DNA of 64,000 nucleotides from G963663735 sp963663735 (lineage in GTDB: Bacteria; Acidobacteriota; UBA6911; RPQK01; JAPXNP01): positions 248,001 through 312,000 of the forward strand of contig CAXXHN010000001.1 of NCBI GenBank assembly GCA_963663735.2, given 5' to 3'. The notes beneath the pieces were generated by a model, which did no database searches, was not told the origin of the DNA, and saw only the letters and a list, made by a program, of their open reading frames with translations. A program made the translations under genes and the position numbers. Shown here one piece after another: positions 8,885-18,068 of this stretch; position 1 is the stretch's first letter, and the number at the start of each line of letters is the position of its first letter.

Positions 8885-9646
8885 ATGAATAAAAATATGC
8901 CCGATACTGAAAACAAAAAATTCAGCATGGAACTCCAGTACAAAGGCACCGGCTACTGCGGATGGCAGATTCAACCATATCAGACAACTGTACAGGAGAC
9001 TGTGTCTAATGCTCTTTCTCAACTGGCTGGCAGCAGAATAAGCGTTACAGGGGCCGGCCGGACTGACAGTGGAGTGCATGCCCTGCACCAGGTTGCTCAT
9101 TTCTATTTTCCTGAAAAGGAATCAGTGCCTGACCTGAAAAAAGCACTTAATGCCATACTTCCCTGGGATATCAGGATTACGTCCATTTCAAAAGTCTCTC
9201 CTGACTTTCACGCCAGAAAATGGGCGATCAAAAAAAGGTATGAGTACCATTTCTATACTGGCGAGGTTTTCCCTCCCTTTCTCCATGACCTGGCCCTCCA
9301 CCTCTATTCAGGATTCGACCTGGACCTTGCGGCTGAAGCGGCCTCCTCTCTGATCGGAACTCATGATTTTTCCGCATTCACATCATCGGGAACCTCTATT
9401 ATTGATAAAGTGAGATCTGTAAGCGTCTCTCGATTCAAACAAAAGAGAAACATGCTCATATACAGAATCGAAGCTAATGGTTTTCTGTTTCATATGGTAA
9501 GAAATATTGTAGGTACCCTTATGGAGGTCGGACGGGGAAAAATCGAACCTTCTATGATATCTTCCATCATAAGTTCACTGGACCGCAACCAGGCTGGACC
9601 AACCGCTCCACCTCATGGGTTGTACCTGGCAAAAATATGGTACTAA
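8885..9646 (+). CDS. truA: tRNA pseudouridine(38-40) synthase
   Basis: TruA isomerises uridines 38-40 in the tRNA anticodon arm. The protein has YKGTGYCGWQIQP near the N-terminus and the catalytic-Asp motif GAGRTDSGVHALHQVAHF, then the C-terminal RANGFLFHMVRNIVGTL-like segment (here EANGFLFHMVRNIVGTL). Its 253 residues match the family. It is divergent from yebC. An alternative in-frame ATG lies at 8897; no clear Shine-Dalgarno separates the two. Confidence 0.94.
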   Translation: MNKNMPDTENKKFSMELQYKGTGYCGWQIQPYQTTVQETVSNALSQLAGSRISVTGAGRTDSGVHALHQVAHFYFPEKESVPDLKKALNAILPWDIRITSISKVSPDFHARKWAIKKRYEYHFYTGEVFPPFLHDLALHLYSGFDLDLAAEAASSLIGTHDFSAFTSSGTSIIDKVRSVSVSRFKQKRNMLIYRIEANGFLFHMVRNIVGTLMEVGRGKIEPSMISSIISSLDRNQAGPTAPPHGLYLAKIWY

Positions 9647-9670
9647 AACATGAATAGAAAATTCAGGATG

Positions 9671-9702
9671 ATGCCTGGAAATTAAAATCTTAATCCAGGC
9701 AT
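9671..9702 (+). terminator. Hairpin after truA
   Basis: ATGCCTGG (9671-9678) pairs with CCAGGCAT (9695-9702) around a 16-nt AT-rich loop. A T-run follows only about 20 nt later (9722-9728), so it is either a weak terminator or a processing hairpin. Confidence 0.4.
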
Positions 9703-9757
9703 AGATTATTTGAAATGATATCTTTTTTTAGTTTACCTGTTACCGATCGACCTTCAT

Positions 9758-10579
9758 ATGGTAGATTACTCCAAGCAATTAATGATTGATCTTAAAAATA
9801 ACTTTGCTGAAATTTTAAAACCGGGAAGTCCGGAACACTCGTTACTGGAACGTATAGATCCTGCCCGCCTGCCGGATCATATTGCCATTATCATGGACGG
9901 AAACGGGCGATGGGCAAAAAAACGGGGATTGCCCAGGATTGAAGGGCACCGTGCCGGTGCTGATTCCGTCCGGGCTGTCCTGGAATATTGCGCCAGGCTG
10001 CAGATCCCTTACCTGACGCTTTACGCCTTTTCCTCTGAGAACTGGAAAAGGCCAAAAGACGAGGTTAATGGACTCTGGCGCATTCTCAAAACTGTCATTA
10101 AAAAGGAACTCCCGGCCCTTAAAGAAAATGGTATCGCGGTCAATCCTATAGGCCGAATAGCCGACCTGCCTTCCCAGGTGAGTGAGGAACTGGAATTCGC
10201 CCGGTCAGAAACAGAAGGTAATAATAACCTGACCATGTCGGTAGCTCTTAATTACAGTTCCCGGCTGGAACTGGTTGATGCCTTTAACAGGATTCTCAGC
10301 AAAGGAAGGAATTGCTCGAGCCCTATTACCGAAGAAGATATAAAAAACAACCTGTATACTGCCGGAATGCCTGATCCTGACCTTCTCATACGGAGCAGCG
10401 GTGAATTCAGAATCTCAAACTTCCTGTTATGGCAGATAGCCTACGCGGAAATATACATTACACCGGTTCTCTGGCCTGATTTCAGGGGGATTAATTTACT
10501 GGAATCAATTATTGATTTCCAGAGAAGAGAAAGACGATTTGGCGATATCAGCCCTGACGGTAAAGGAATCAACAAATGA
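9758..10579 (+). CDS. uppS: Isoprenyl (undecaprenyl) diphosphate synthase
   Basis: A cis-prenyltransferase that extends farnesyl diphosphate with IPP to make the C55 lipid carrier for peptidoglycan and LPS. IAIIMDGNGRWAKKRG carries the catalytic Asp, followed by the GHRAG motif and, near the C-terminus, LLIRSSGEFRISNFLLWQ. At 273 residues it has about 35 extra N-terminal residues. It overlaps cdsA by 4 nt (ATGA). Confidence 0.95.
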   Translation: MVDYSKQLMIDLKNNFAEILKPGSPEHSLLERIDPARLPDHIAIIMDGNGRWAKKRGLPRIEGHRAGADSVRAVLEYCARLQIPYLTLYAFSSENWKRPKDEVNGLWRILKTVIKKELPALKENGIAVNPIGRIADLPSQVSEELEFARSETEGNNNLTMSVALNYSSRLELVDAFNRILSKGRNCSSPITEEDIKNNLYTAGMPDPDLLIRSSGEFRISNFLLWQIAYAEIYITPVLWPDFRGINLLESIIDFQRRERRFGDISPDGKGINK

Positions 10580-11397
10580 GGACCCGGATAATAACGGCGA
10601 TTTTTCTGATATCTCTTACTTTACTCGCCCTGTTCCAGTTCCCCTTTTACCTTTTCCTGTTACTGATTGACTTAACCCTGCTCCTGGGTTTCCTGGAACT
10701 GAAAAAAATCATACAGAAAACGGGATTGCCTGTTTTCAGCGTATCCCTGGTTTTTCTACTGTTTTTACCCTGGGCCTGGAACTATGCCACTGAGATAATC
10801 ACCCCACTGGTGGTAGCAGCCCTGTTTCTTCACCTGGTAGGGGCGCTGATCACCCCTCCCCGGGATCTGAAGCACTTCCTGTCGGGAACTTCAACATCAT
10901 TTTTCGCCATTCTTTACCTGGGCATACCCTTTTCAATCCTCACTACTTATCAGGTTAACTCTCCACTATCCTCAGAACACCCCGGCAGGATATGGGAACT
11001 TATGCTGGTTTTTATATCACTTTGGCTCTCTGATTCGGCTGCCTATTTCACAGGCAGAGCCATTGGGAAGCACAAAATAACTCCTCGTATCAGCCCTAAT
11101 AAAAGCCTGGAAGGATTTATCGCGGGTATCATTTTCCCTGCAGTTGGAGCCGTTATTTATGGGAATTTCCTGCTGCCTGAGTTTTCTTCCTGGTTCCTGT
11201 TCTTCGCTGGCCTTGTGCTTGGCATCAGCGGTATCATGGGAGACCTGTTTGAGTCAGCCCTGAAAAGAGGGTCTGGGATCAAGGATTCTTCGAGGCTGTT
11301 TCCCGGCCATGGAGGTATCCTGGACAGAACCGACAGTATCCTGGCTGGAGTTCCGGCCTTTTACCTCCTGAAGCTTATTTGGGAAAGCTTCCAGTAA
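10576..11397 (+). CDS. cdsA: Phosphatidate cytidylyltransferase
   Basis: An integral membrane enzyme that makes CDP-diacylglycerol, the precursor of bacterial phospholipids. About eight hydrophobic segments are visible. The C-terminal CdsA signature is present (SALKRGSGIKDSSRLFPGHG, then GILDRTDSI), as is SDSAAYFTGRAIGKHK. It is translationally coupled to uppS and followed 23 nt later by dxr, the widespread uppS-cdsA-dxr-rseP envelope order. Confidence 0.95.
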   Translation: MRTRIITAIFLISLTLLALFQFPFYLFLLLIDLTLLLGFLELKKIIQKTGLPVFSVSLVFLLFLPWAWNYATEIITPLVVAALFLHLVGALITPPRDLKHFLSGTSTSFFAILYLGIPFSILTTYQVNSPLSSEHPGRIWELMLVFISLWLSDSAAYFTGRAIGKHKITPRISPNKSLEGFIAGIIFPAVGAVIYGNFLLPEFSSWFLFFAGLVLGISGIMGDLFESALKRGSGIKDSSRLFPGHGGILDRTDSILAGVPAFYLLKLIWESFQ

Positions 11398-11420
11398 TAA
11401 AATGATCAGAGTTCAATAGT

Positions 11421-12575
11421 ATGAAAAAAATTGCGATTCTGGGATCAACAGGTTCTATCGGAAGAAGTGCTCTTGAGCTGATTGATCTCCATTCCGAGCT
11501 GTTCGAGGTAGTTGCTCTGGCCGCGGGCTGTAATGATAAGCTGCTCTATGAACAGTGCCTTAAATACAAACCCGGTATTGTCGCCCTGAATGACCCGGAT
11601 GCCGCTGCCCGCCTGGCCTCACTGGTTCCGAAAATTCCAGTCTATTCCGGGACTGAAGGGCTGACAGAGGTATCCTGCTTACCGGATGTGGATATAGTGG
11701 TTTCTGCCATTTCAGGAGCGCCAGGACTCATCCCGACCTACAGGGCCTTGTCTGCAGGCAAACAGGTTGCCCTGGCCAACAAGGAGGCCCTGGTCATGGC
11801 CGGAGAACTGATCATGCCCATGCTCCGGAAGGGGCGGGGACTGCTGGTCCCGGTCGACAGCGAACACAGTGCTTTGCATCAATGCCTGGGCGGGGCTTCC
11901 AGGAAAGAAGTCCAGAGGCTTATCCTTACCGCATCGGGAGGCCCTTTCCTCAATTACACAGCGGATGAACTCCGCTCTGTGACAGTAAAACAGGCCCTCC
12001 AACATCCCACCTGGGACATGGGTCCCAAGATAACTGTGGATTCAGCCACCCTCATGAATAAAGGTCTGGAGGTTATAGAAGCCCATCACCTGTTCCAGGT
12101 GGAAAGTGATTTTATAGACGTTATTATTCATCCCCAGTCGGTAGTGCATTCAATCGTCGAATTTCTCGACGGGACCATGCTCGCCCAGATGGGAATCACC
12201 GACATGAAGATACCCCTGCTCTATGCCATGACATATCCGGAAAGGATAAGATCAAAACTGCCGGGACTAGATATGGCAAACCTGCCTGGAATTGAATTCA
12301 GGGCACCCGATATGGAAATCTTCCCCTGCCTGAAACTGGCTTATCAGGCTCTCCGGGAGGGGGGCACAAGCCCGACGGTCATGAACGCGGCCAACGAAAT
12401 GGCAGTAAGCGCTTTCCTGGCGGGATCTCTTGGTTTCACTGATATTCCAAGAATCATAGAGGAGGTTCTGAATGCAGTCCATTCAGAAAAAGCAGCCAGC
12501 CTTGAAATCATTCTAAACGCTGATTATACGGCCAGGAAACTGGCTTCTGGTAAAATTAAAAGAATTGCAGGTTGA
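11421..12575 (+). CDS. dxr: 1-deoxy-D-xylulose-5-phosphate reductoisomerase
   Basis: The second MEP-pathway enzyme converts DXP to 2-C-methyl-D-erythritol 4-phosphate with NADPH. The N-terminal Rossmann motif MKKIAILGSTGSIG, LANKEALVMAG, and the catalytic region VDSEHSALHQCL with TLMNKGLEVIEAHHLF are all intact. The length of 384 residues is normal. Together with ispD, ispE and ispF elsewhere in the window it supports the MEP route for isoprenoids. Confidence 0.97.
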   Translation: MKKIAILGSTGSIGRSALELIDLHSELFEVVALAAGCNDKLLYEQCLKYKPGIVALNDPDAAARLASLVPKIPVYSGTEGLTEVSCLPDVDIVVSAISGAPGLIPTYRALSAGKQVALANKEALVMAGELIMPMLRKGRGLLVPVDSEHSALHQCLGGASRKEVQRLILTASGGPFLNYTADELRSVTVKQALQHPTWDMGPKITVDSATLMNKGLEVIEAHHLFQVESDFIDVIIHPQSVVHSIVEFLDGTMLAQMGITDMKIPLLYAMTYPERIRSKLPGLDMANLPGIEFRAPDMEIFPCLKLAYQALREGGTSPTVMNAANEMAVSAFLAGSLGFTDIPRIIEEVLNAVHSEKAASLEIILNADYTARKLASGKIKRIAG

Positions 12576-12668
12576 TAATCAGCCCTGATCCCGAAATCTT
12601 TTGAATTCTGATAGCATAATAACTTATATATATCAGTCTCATTGTTTTATAAAAAGGAAAAGTGACCA

Positions 12669-13997
12669 GTGGAAACCTTATACAGCGTCAGCTGGACGAT
12701 TCTCTCATTCATTTTTGTACTGGGAATCATGATCTTTGTGCATGAGCTCGGACACTGCCTGATGGCCAAGTTCCTGAAAATCAGCGTGCACGTTTTTTCT
12801 CTCGGTTTCGGCCCCAGGCTCTTTGGCTTCAAATCAGGGGAAACTGATTACAGAATCAGCCTTTTCCCCCTGGGGGGATATGTCCGTATGGCTGGAGAGC
12901 ATTACGATGACGAGCTGGAGGGTGAGGATAATGAGTTCCTTACCAGGCCCAAGAGTCATCGTCTGGCAGTAGCGGCAGCAGGGCCCGTTATGAATATCAT
13001 CCTCGCGGTAACCTTGATGGCCGGCATTTTCATGTCAGGAATCCAGGTCCCCCTCTACCTCAGTGAAACCCCTGTTATCGGATATATTTTCAAGGATTCA
13101 CCGGCTGAGGAGATCGGCCTGGCTGCAGGTGATACTATCCTGGAAATTGATGGGAACCCGGTGAAAGACTGGGAGGAAACCCAACTTGCTATAGCCACTC
13201 TTCCCGCCAAAACCATCAAGATTTCCTACCGGAGAAATTCCGAAAATTTTGAAAGAATTGTCAAACTGGAAGAATCCGAGACTACCGGAGCCGGATTTCT
13301 TGGAATAATGCCACCTCTCGCCAGTGTTATTACCACGGTACAGCCCGGACCAGCGGCAAAAGCTGGAATGAAACCAGGAGACCTGGTCCTCAGGGTTGCG
13401 TCGGCCGATAAAACAGTTGAAGATACAACTGAAATCCTGAAACTCATCACTTCAAATGAAGGGCATCCGCTCATTTTCACTGTAAAAAGAAATCTGGATA
13501 CATTTGAACTTAAGATTATTCCGGAAATGAATGATGGCACTCCGAAAATTGGAGTGGGCATTAGCCAGACTCCGGTGCTGGGAACCAAAACAGAAAAATA
13601 CGGACCATTTACCTCCATCTGGAAGTCAGTGAACAAGAATTATGAACTCACGGCACTTACCTTTAATATCATTGGAAAGCTCCTGACCGGAGATACCTCC
13701 ATCAAAATGATGTCCGGACCTATTGAAATAGCCAGGTTTTCCGGGGCGGCCGCAGCCCAGGGCGCCACCACTCTGATAACCTTCATGGCGCTGATTTCTC
13801 TGCAGCTTGGAATTTTCAATCTTCTCCCCATTCCAGTACTTGATGGAGGAACAATTGCCATGATTGCCGTGGAAGTTGTAATCAGGCGTGATTTAAGTAT
13901 GCAGTTGAAAGAACGGATCATGCAAGCAGGCTTCCTGCTGCTCATACTTCTGATGAGTTACGTGATTTTTAATGATATCACCAAAACGATTGGGTGA
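12669..13997 (+). CDS. rseP: Site-2 protease RseP, intramembrane zinc metalloprotease
   Basis: RseP cleaves membrane-bound anti-sigma factors or signal-peptide remnants. The zinc motif HELGH is at residues 25-29, the C-terminal NLLPIPVLDGG motif supplies the third ligand, and two PDZ domains lie between (SPAEEIGLAAGD and GPAAKAGMKPGD). The start is GTG at 12669, preceded by AAAAGGAAAA. The 442 residues match the family. It ends the uppS-cdsA-dxr cluster after a 93-nt gap. Confidence 0.94.
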   Translation: METLYSVSWTILSFIFVLGIMIFVHELGHCLMAKFLKISVHVFSLGFGPRLFGFKSGETDYRISLFPLGGYVRMAGEHYDDELEGEDNEFLTRPKSHRLAVAAAGPVMNIILAVTLMAGIFMSGIQVPLYLSETPVIGYIFKDSPAEEIGLAAGDTILEIDGNPVKDWEETQLAIATLPAKTIKISYRRNSENFERIVKLEESETTGAGFLGIMPPLASVITTVQPGPAAKAGMKPGDLVLRVASADKTVEDTTEILKLITSNEGHPLIFTVKRNLDTFELKIIPEMNDGTPKIGVGISQTPVLGTKTEKYGPFTSIWKSVNKNYELTALTFNIIGKLLTGDTSIKMMSGPIEIARFSGAAAAQGATTLITFMALISLQLGIFNLLPIPVLDGGTIAMIAVEVVIRRDLSMQLKERIMQAGFLLLILLMSYVIFNDITKTIG

Positions 13998-14039
13998 CCT
14001 GAAACTTAAATAGTTAAGGGAGGCAGGCGGCAGGTCCGT

Positions 14040-14285
14040 ATTAACTGCCCTGCCCTGACCACGGCAGCACCCATTTCATTCGCGATTCGACATTCCCAGT
14101 TCGAAACTCCACCGTTCCGCATACAGCATTCGGTATTATGGTTATCCCTGATAATCAGTCGGTGCAGGAATAGATTATTATTGAAAAAATGACAGCTTGG
14201 GCAGCAAGAAAATGCAGACGGCCGAACAGGGAGAGCGCCGAAGTCCGAATGTCGAGCACAAAACCGCGACTACCCTGTGATTCGG
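14040..14285. repeat. Non-coding spacer with degenerate TCGACATTC-type sequence in both orientations
   Basis: The stretch has ATTCGACATTC near 14085 on the plus strand and GAATGTCGAG near 14250, which is the same word inverted. Several other short near-repeats follow (TTCGAAAC, ATTCGG, AAGTCCGAA). No coding frame is credible. It looks like a decayed or simple intergenic repeat of unknown origin; a similar texture occurs at 21813-22011. Confidence 0.3.
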
Positions 14286-14288
14286 AAT

Positions 14289-15329
14289 TCATCTTCCAAC
14301 AATATAACTGGCAACGGTAACAATCAGGTAGGTCCCAAGCATGACAGCTCCGAATCCCCTTTTCAGGCGGGTTCCGGAAGCAAATATTCCCACCCTGAAG
14401 ACTACCAGTACAATGAGCATCGAAGGAAAATAGAGGATGAAAAAGGGGGGAGTTGCGGCCAGGCCTCCGGAGGTAACAGCAGCGGAGGCACCAGCAACAA
14501 ATAATACATTCAGGATATCAGCCCCTATCACGTTGCCGACAGCCAGTTCGCCATGTCCTCGCCAGGTAGCAGTAATGGCAGTCACCAGTTCAGGGAGCGA
14601 TGTCCCAAAAGCCACTATTGTTGCGGCGATGATGCTTTCAGGCACACTTAGACGAAGAGCCGCCTCACTGGCTGCCGGAATAAGCATCCATGAGGCTCCC
14701 ACCACCATGACAATTCCGATGCAAAGCTTAAATACAACCCGGGCCAGACCCGATTTTAAACCCGTATCAATTTCCTCTCCGGAAATATCCTGGTCCCCCG
14801 GCAAAGCTCCCCGGGCTGCCCACCTTATGGATTTCCACATGTAAAGAGCCAACAGGATCAGGAATACTACTCCGGTCAGGCGGGACAGGTTTCCACCTGA
14901 TGTCAGGATTGACGGGAGATTGCTCCAGGGAACGCAGAACAGCACCAGCAGAAATCCGCACCCGAACTGGATCCAGCCCTGCCTGTTTACAATCCTTTTA
15001 TCAAGAGGTAAAGGTGAGATAAGGCATGCCAGCCCCAAAATCAGGCCGGTATCGCAGATAATCGATCCTACCGCGTTACCAAGAGCCAGCTCCGGCTTTC
15101 CCTGGAACGCGGCCAGAACTGAAACTACTGCTTCCGGAGTAGTTGTCCCCAGGCTGACAACCGTAGCTCCAATGACAACCTTGGGGATTCCTGAGCGGTA
15201 GGACAGAATAACCGCCTCATGGACCAGTAAATCGGCTCCGCGGACCAGTATCGCCATAGCTGCTATTATCATAACAGCCAGAAAAGGTGATGAAACCTGA
15301 CTTACCAAATGCTCAAGTACTTCTTCCAT
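14289..15329 (-). CDS. CaCA-family cation antiporter (Na+/Ca2+ exchanger-like)
   Basis: An inner-membrane antiporter with two homologous halves and about ten hydrophobic segments. The alpha-repeat motifs are GATVVSLGTTTPEAVVS in the first half and AATIVAFGTSLPELVTA in the second, each followed by a GNxxG segment (ALGNAVGS, AVGNVIGA). It probably exports calcium or another cation in exchange for Na+, K+ or H+; the substrate cannot be read from sequence. The start at 15329 is chosen because the only upstream option is a TTG at 15362; neither has a good ribosome site. Confidence 0.88.
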   Translation of the reverse strand: MEEVLEHLVSQVSSPFLAVMIIAAMAILVRGADLLVHEAVILSYRSGIPKVVIGATVVSLGTTTPEAVVSVLAAFQGKPELALGNAVGSIICDTGLILGLACLISPLPLDKRIVNRQGWIQFGCGFLLVLFCVPWSNLPSILTSGGNLSRLTGVVFLILLALYMWKSIRWAARGALPGDQDISGEEIDTGLKSGLARVVFKLCIGIVMVVGASWMLIPAASEAALRLSVPESIIAATIVAFGTSLPELVTAITATWRGHGELAVGNVIGADILNVLFVAGASAAVTSGGLAATPPFFILYFPSMLIVLVVFRVGIFASGTRLKRGFGAVMLGTYLIVTVASYIVGR

Positions 15330-15576
15330 ATAGATTTTCAGGAGGACAGTTCCAGAACTCAACTGTCAAAGATTCGATAAAATTTTCAATCGACCGGCTC
15401 AGGTCACCTTCTATTGGTCACAATCCGGAAGATATAGTGTACAGGTTTTTCAGCTTCAAGTCTTCCCCGGCAAAGACTCGACCCAACGCACACTGTTCCC
15501 TGACAAATTCTCACCCTTAAACATCAGCAGACATTAAAAACCAAGCAAGACAGCGCGAATCACCCTATAACGGAAA

Positions 15577-15610
15577 CAAAAAAAAGGGGAAAAAGATAAA
15601 CTTCTCCCCC
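15577..15610 (-). terminator. Intrinsic terminator of the STAS/RsbW-like operon
   Basis: On the minus strand, CTTTTTCCCC pairs with GGGGAGAAG (with G-T and one mismatch allowed) around a 5-nt loop and is followed by a run of eight T. It lies 45 nt after the STAS gene. Confidence 0.8.
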
Positions 15611-15654
15611 CAGACTATTTATTTACCTGCTTTATTAGGCACAACCAGGAAAAA

Positions 15655-15993
15655 TCAGGAAAAACTCTTTACTGCCTTATCTTCGTCTTCAAAGCACTCG
15701 AAAACTGTCAGCAACTTGGTAATCGCCAGCAGTTCACGAATCTTAAGGGTAAGGTTGAGAAGCTTCAGCTTCCCGCCCTTGTTCGTCACGGTCGTAAAGG
15801 AGCTGACGAGTTCTCCTATTCCTGAGCTGTCAATATACTTAACATCACCCAGGTTGAGCAGGATCTGGTTGCGGCCGGCATCCAGAAGATCCCTGACACT
15901 TTTCCTGATATCAACACTTCCTTCAGCCAAGGTTATTTTTCCTGAAACGTCCAAAACAGTTACACCGTCAACGGTACGTGTTTCAATTTTCAT
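15655..15993 (-). CDS. Anti-sigma factor antagonist, STAS domain (SpoIIAA/RsbV-like)
   Basis: A single STAS domain of 112 residues. The phosphorylation-site motif is YIDSSGIGEL, where the kinase partner would modify a serine. Such proteins sequester an RsbW-type kinase when unphosphorylated, freeing its target sigma factor. AAGGAG lies just ahead of the ATG. It overlaps the upstream kinase gene by 11 nt, a typical switch pair. The operon ends at a terminator. Confidence 0.9.
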   Translation of the reverse strand: MKIETRTVDGVTVLDVSGKITLAEGSVDIRKSVRDLLDAGRNQILLNLGDVKYIDSSGIGELVSSFTTVTNKGGKLKLLNLTLKIRELLAITKLLTVFECFEDEDKAVKSFS

Positions 15994-16429
15994 TTTTTTC
16001 TCCTTCTTTTATAAATTTCTCCATGACCAGTTCATTACCTCCTCCGTCAGGAGTATTAAAAAAAACATTATCCATAAACGACTTAACAAGGAATATTCCT
16101 CTTCCACCCGGTTTAAACAGATTCTCCGGATCCCGGGGATCAGGAAGCTTACTCTCATCCACGCCGTTGCCCTGGTCAGTTACGGTCACAACAAGCTTGT
16201 TGTCTATATGTTTAAAATTAAGGGTAACCGGGATTTCGATATTGCTTTTATTCCCGTGAAGGATCGCGTTGGTTACAGCTTCCCTGATAGACAAACCCAC
16301 CCAGTAGACATCCTCACTAACAAACCCGGCCAGGCTAAAAAAACTGTCGGAGACACACTGTACCACATCCAGATATTTAATATCACTGAACACTGTGAGG
16401 CGAATTTCACTGATAATTTCTTGATTCAC
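15983..16429 (-). CDS. Anti-sigma regulatory factor, RsbW/SpoIIAB-like serine kinase
   Basis: A GHKL ATPase of the HATPase_c_2 type. The N-box is IREAVTNAILHGN, the G1 box is VTDQGNGVD and the G2 box is GGRGIFLVKSFMD. It should bind ATP and phosphorylate the co-encoded STAS protein. No sigma factor is encoded nearby, so the output could be a remote sigma factor or a non-sigma target. A possible promoter upstream reads TTGGCA-N18-GATTAT near 16540-16570 on the minus strand. Confidence 0.9.
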   Translation of the reverse strand: MNQEIISEIRLTVFSDIKYLDVVQCVSDSFFSLAGFVSEDVYWVGLSIREAVTNAILHGNKSNIEIPVTLNFKHIDNKLVVTVTDQGNGVDESKLPDPRDPENLFKPGGRGIFLVKSFMDNVFFNTPDGGGNELVMEKFIKEGEKNEN

Positions 16430-16697
16430 TTAGAAGCTCCGGTTACACGATAGATCTTTTTAAAATCCTCTTCTTCCGATTCCCCAATTAACCACGACCC
16501 CTTCCGTGAGCTTAATTGCTATTCTAAACACTAATACGCTAATAATCCAGATTTGTTTTATCCATTGCCAAATTAACTAATAATTATTTCTGATTCATCC
16601 AACCGACCTGAAAAATTCAGATACCAGGAAAATTCAGAACAATGAAAAGATTCTTAATTTGCAATAATCTGTTTATGGCAACCAGCTCCACTAAACC

Positions 16698-17150
16698 CTA
16701 ATACAACTCCTTTTTGCTATCCAGGATCAGGGTTACCGGTCCATCATTTATCATTGAAACTTCCATGTGCGCGGCAAAGACTCCGGAAGCAACTCCTATT
16801 CCGGACTGTGCTAACTGTTCTTTTAATTCCTGGTAAAGAGATTCAGCCAAGGCTGGAGAGGCGGCTCGGCTGAAGCTGGGACGATTGCCCTTGCGGCAGT
16901 CACCAAAGAGAGTGAACTGCGAAACCAGCAGTATTTCTCCCTGGACTTCTGCCAGTGAAAGATTAAATCTGCCATTCCTGTCCGGGAAGATCCTTAAATT
17001 CAGCAGCTTCCTTTTAACAAAATCAAGATCATCAAGGTCATCGTCCGGAGCTACTCCCACAAGAGCCACCAGTCCCTTTCCGATCTTTCCAGTGATAATT
17101 CCTTCAACAGATACGTGTGCTTCTGAAACTCTTTGAATTATTGCCCGCAT
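16698..17150 (-). CDS. dtd: D-aminoacyl-tRNA deacylase
   Basis: DTD hydrolyses D-amino acids (and glycine mischarged on tRNA-Ala) from tRNA. The two signature motifs are present: SQFTLFGDCRKGNRPSF and, near the C-terminus, INDGPVTLIL (the Gly-cisPro motif; the usual Asn-x-Gly-Pro is seen as NDGPV). The 150 residues match the family. It stands alone, divergent from lexA. Confidence 0.95.
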   Translation of the reverse strand: MRAIIQRVSEAHVSVEGIITGKIGKGLVALVGVAPDDDLDDLDFVKRKLLNLRIFPDRNGRFNLSLAEVQGEILLVSQFTLFGDCRKGNRPSFSRAASPALAESLYQELKEQLAQSGIGVASGVFAAHMEVSMINDGPVTLILDSKKELY

Positions 17151-17344
17151 AATAAACCCACAAATAACAATTTGATTCCGAGTTTAGCAAAAATCACAGG
17201 TTTTACGAAGCCTGGCAGCGCCTGGAATTAATCAGTTAGCAGACGAAAATCAGGCCAAAACCCGGGAAGAACTAAAACTGAAACAGAGATTTCATAACCT
17301 CTATTCCGAAAAAACAGCCGCATTTTAATGAGATTTTAATAATA

Positions 17345-17397
17345 TTCACCTTTTTTTCACTTTTCCTGTTGACTTTTCACCAATATTTCACCATAAT
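17345..17397 (+). promoter_or_regulatory. lexA promoter with helically phased TTCAC repeats
   Basis: TTGACT (17369-17374) and CATAAT (17392-17397) are separated by 17 bp, a near-consensus sigma-70 promoter. TTCAC(C/T) words start at 17345, 17356, 17376 and 17387, spacings of 11, 20 and 11 bp, so they lie on one DNA face and overlap the promoter. They are candidate LexA operator half-sites, but no published LexA box for this lineage is assumed. Confidence 0.7.
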
Positions 17398-17416
17398 TCA
17401 AAAAAAGGGTAATTTA

Positions 17417-18013
17417 ATGCATTTAACCGAAAGACAAAAAGACATATTCAAATTTATTGAGAGTTATCTGGAAGAAAATGATTACTCTCCCTCCCTGGAG
17501 GATATCGGCGCTCATTTCGGGATCTCATCCATGAACGGTGTGTATAAGCACCTGAAGATTCTGGAAGAAAGGGGTTATATCAGGAGGTTGTCCAATAAAG
17601 CCCGTTCAATACAGCTGGTGCATGAAGAAGTGGAGAAGCATACCCTGCCCTTGCTGGGATATATTGCGGCCGGGCAACCTATTGAGGCAGTTGAATCCCC
17701 CGAGGAAGTGGAAGTACCTGAATACCTGAAGAAACGGGGAGAGCACTATGTCCTGGAGGTAGAGGGTGAATCCATGATTGATCACCATATCCAGAATGGG
17801 GACCGCGTTGTGATTCAGAGGCAAGACCACGCTAATAACGGAGAAACTGTTGTGGCCTTGATTGATGGGGAAAATGCGACTCTGAAACAGTATTACAGGG
17901 AAGGCAGAAGAATCAGGCTCCAGCCGGCCAACAGTAGTATGGAACCCATATATGTAGAAGAATCCCGGCTCAGGATTCAGGGTGTTCTGGTCGGGTTGAT
18001 AAGGAAATATTAA
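17417..18013 (+). CDS. lexA: LexA repressor
   Basis: The SOS-response repressor, which self-cleaves when RecA filaments form. An N-terminal winged helix (MHLTERQKDIFKFIE, with PSLEDIGAHFGISS) is followed by the S24 peptidase domain. Cleavage should occur between Ala85 and Gly86 (YIAAGQP); the catalytic dyad is Ser119 (EGESMID) and Lys157 (ATLKQYY). All align with the E. coli positions within one residue. The start at 17417 follows AAAGGG by 7 nt; an upstream in-frame TTG at 17369 coincides with the -35 box and is rejected. Confidence 0.97.
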   Translation: MHLTERQKDIFKFIESYLEENDYSPSLEDIGAHFGISSMNGVYKHLKILEERGYIRRLSNKARSIQLVHEEVEKHTLPLLGYIAAGQPIEAVESPEEVEVPEYLKKRGEHYVLEVEGESMIDHHIQNGDRVVIQRQDHANNGETVVALIDGENATLKQYYREGRRIRLQPANSSMEPIYVEESRLRIQGVLVGLIRKY

Positions 18014-18068
18014 CTTTACTGGACAAATTTAAGCAGTTAAAACATTAAAATCAGGATTGGAGAAACAT

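Noticed and set aside
17369..17416. Upstream TTG start for lexA
   Set aside because: It coincides with the -35 element and lacks a ribosome site; ATG 17417 matches the LexA N-terminus.
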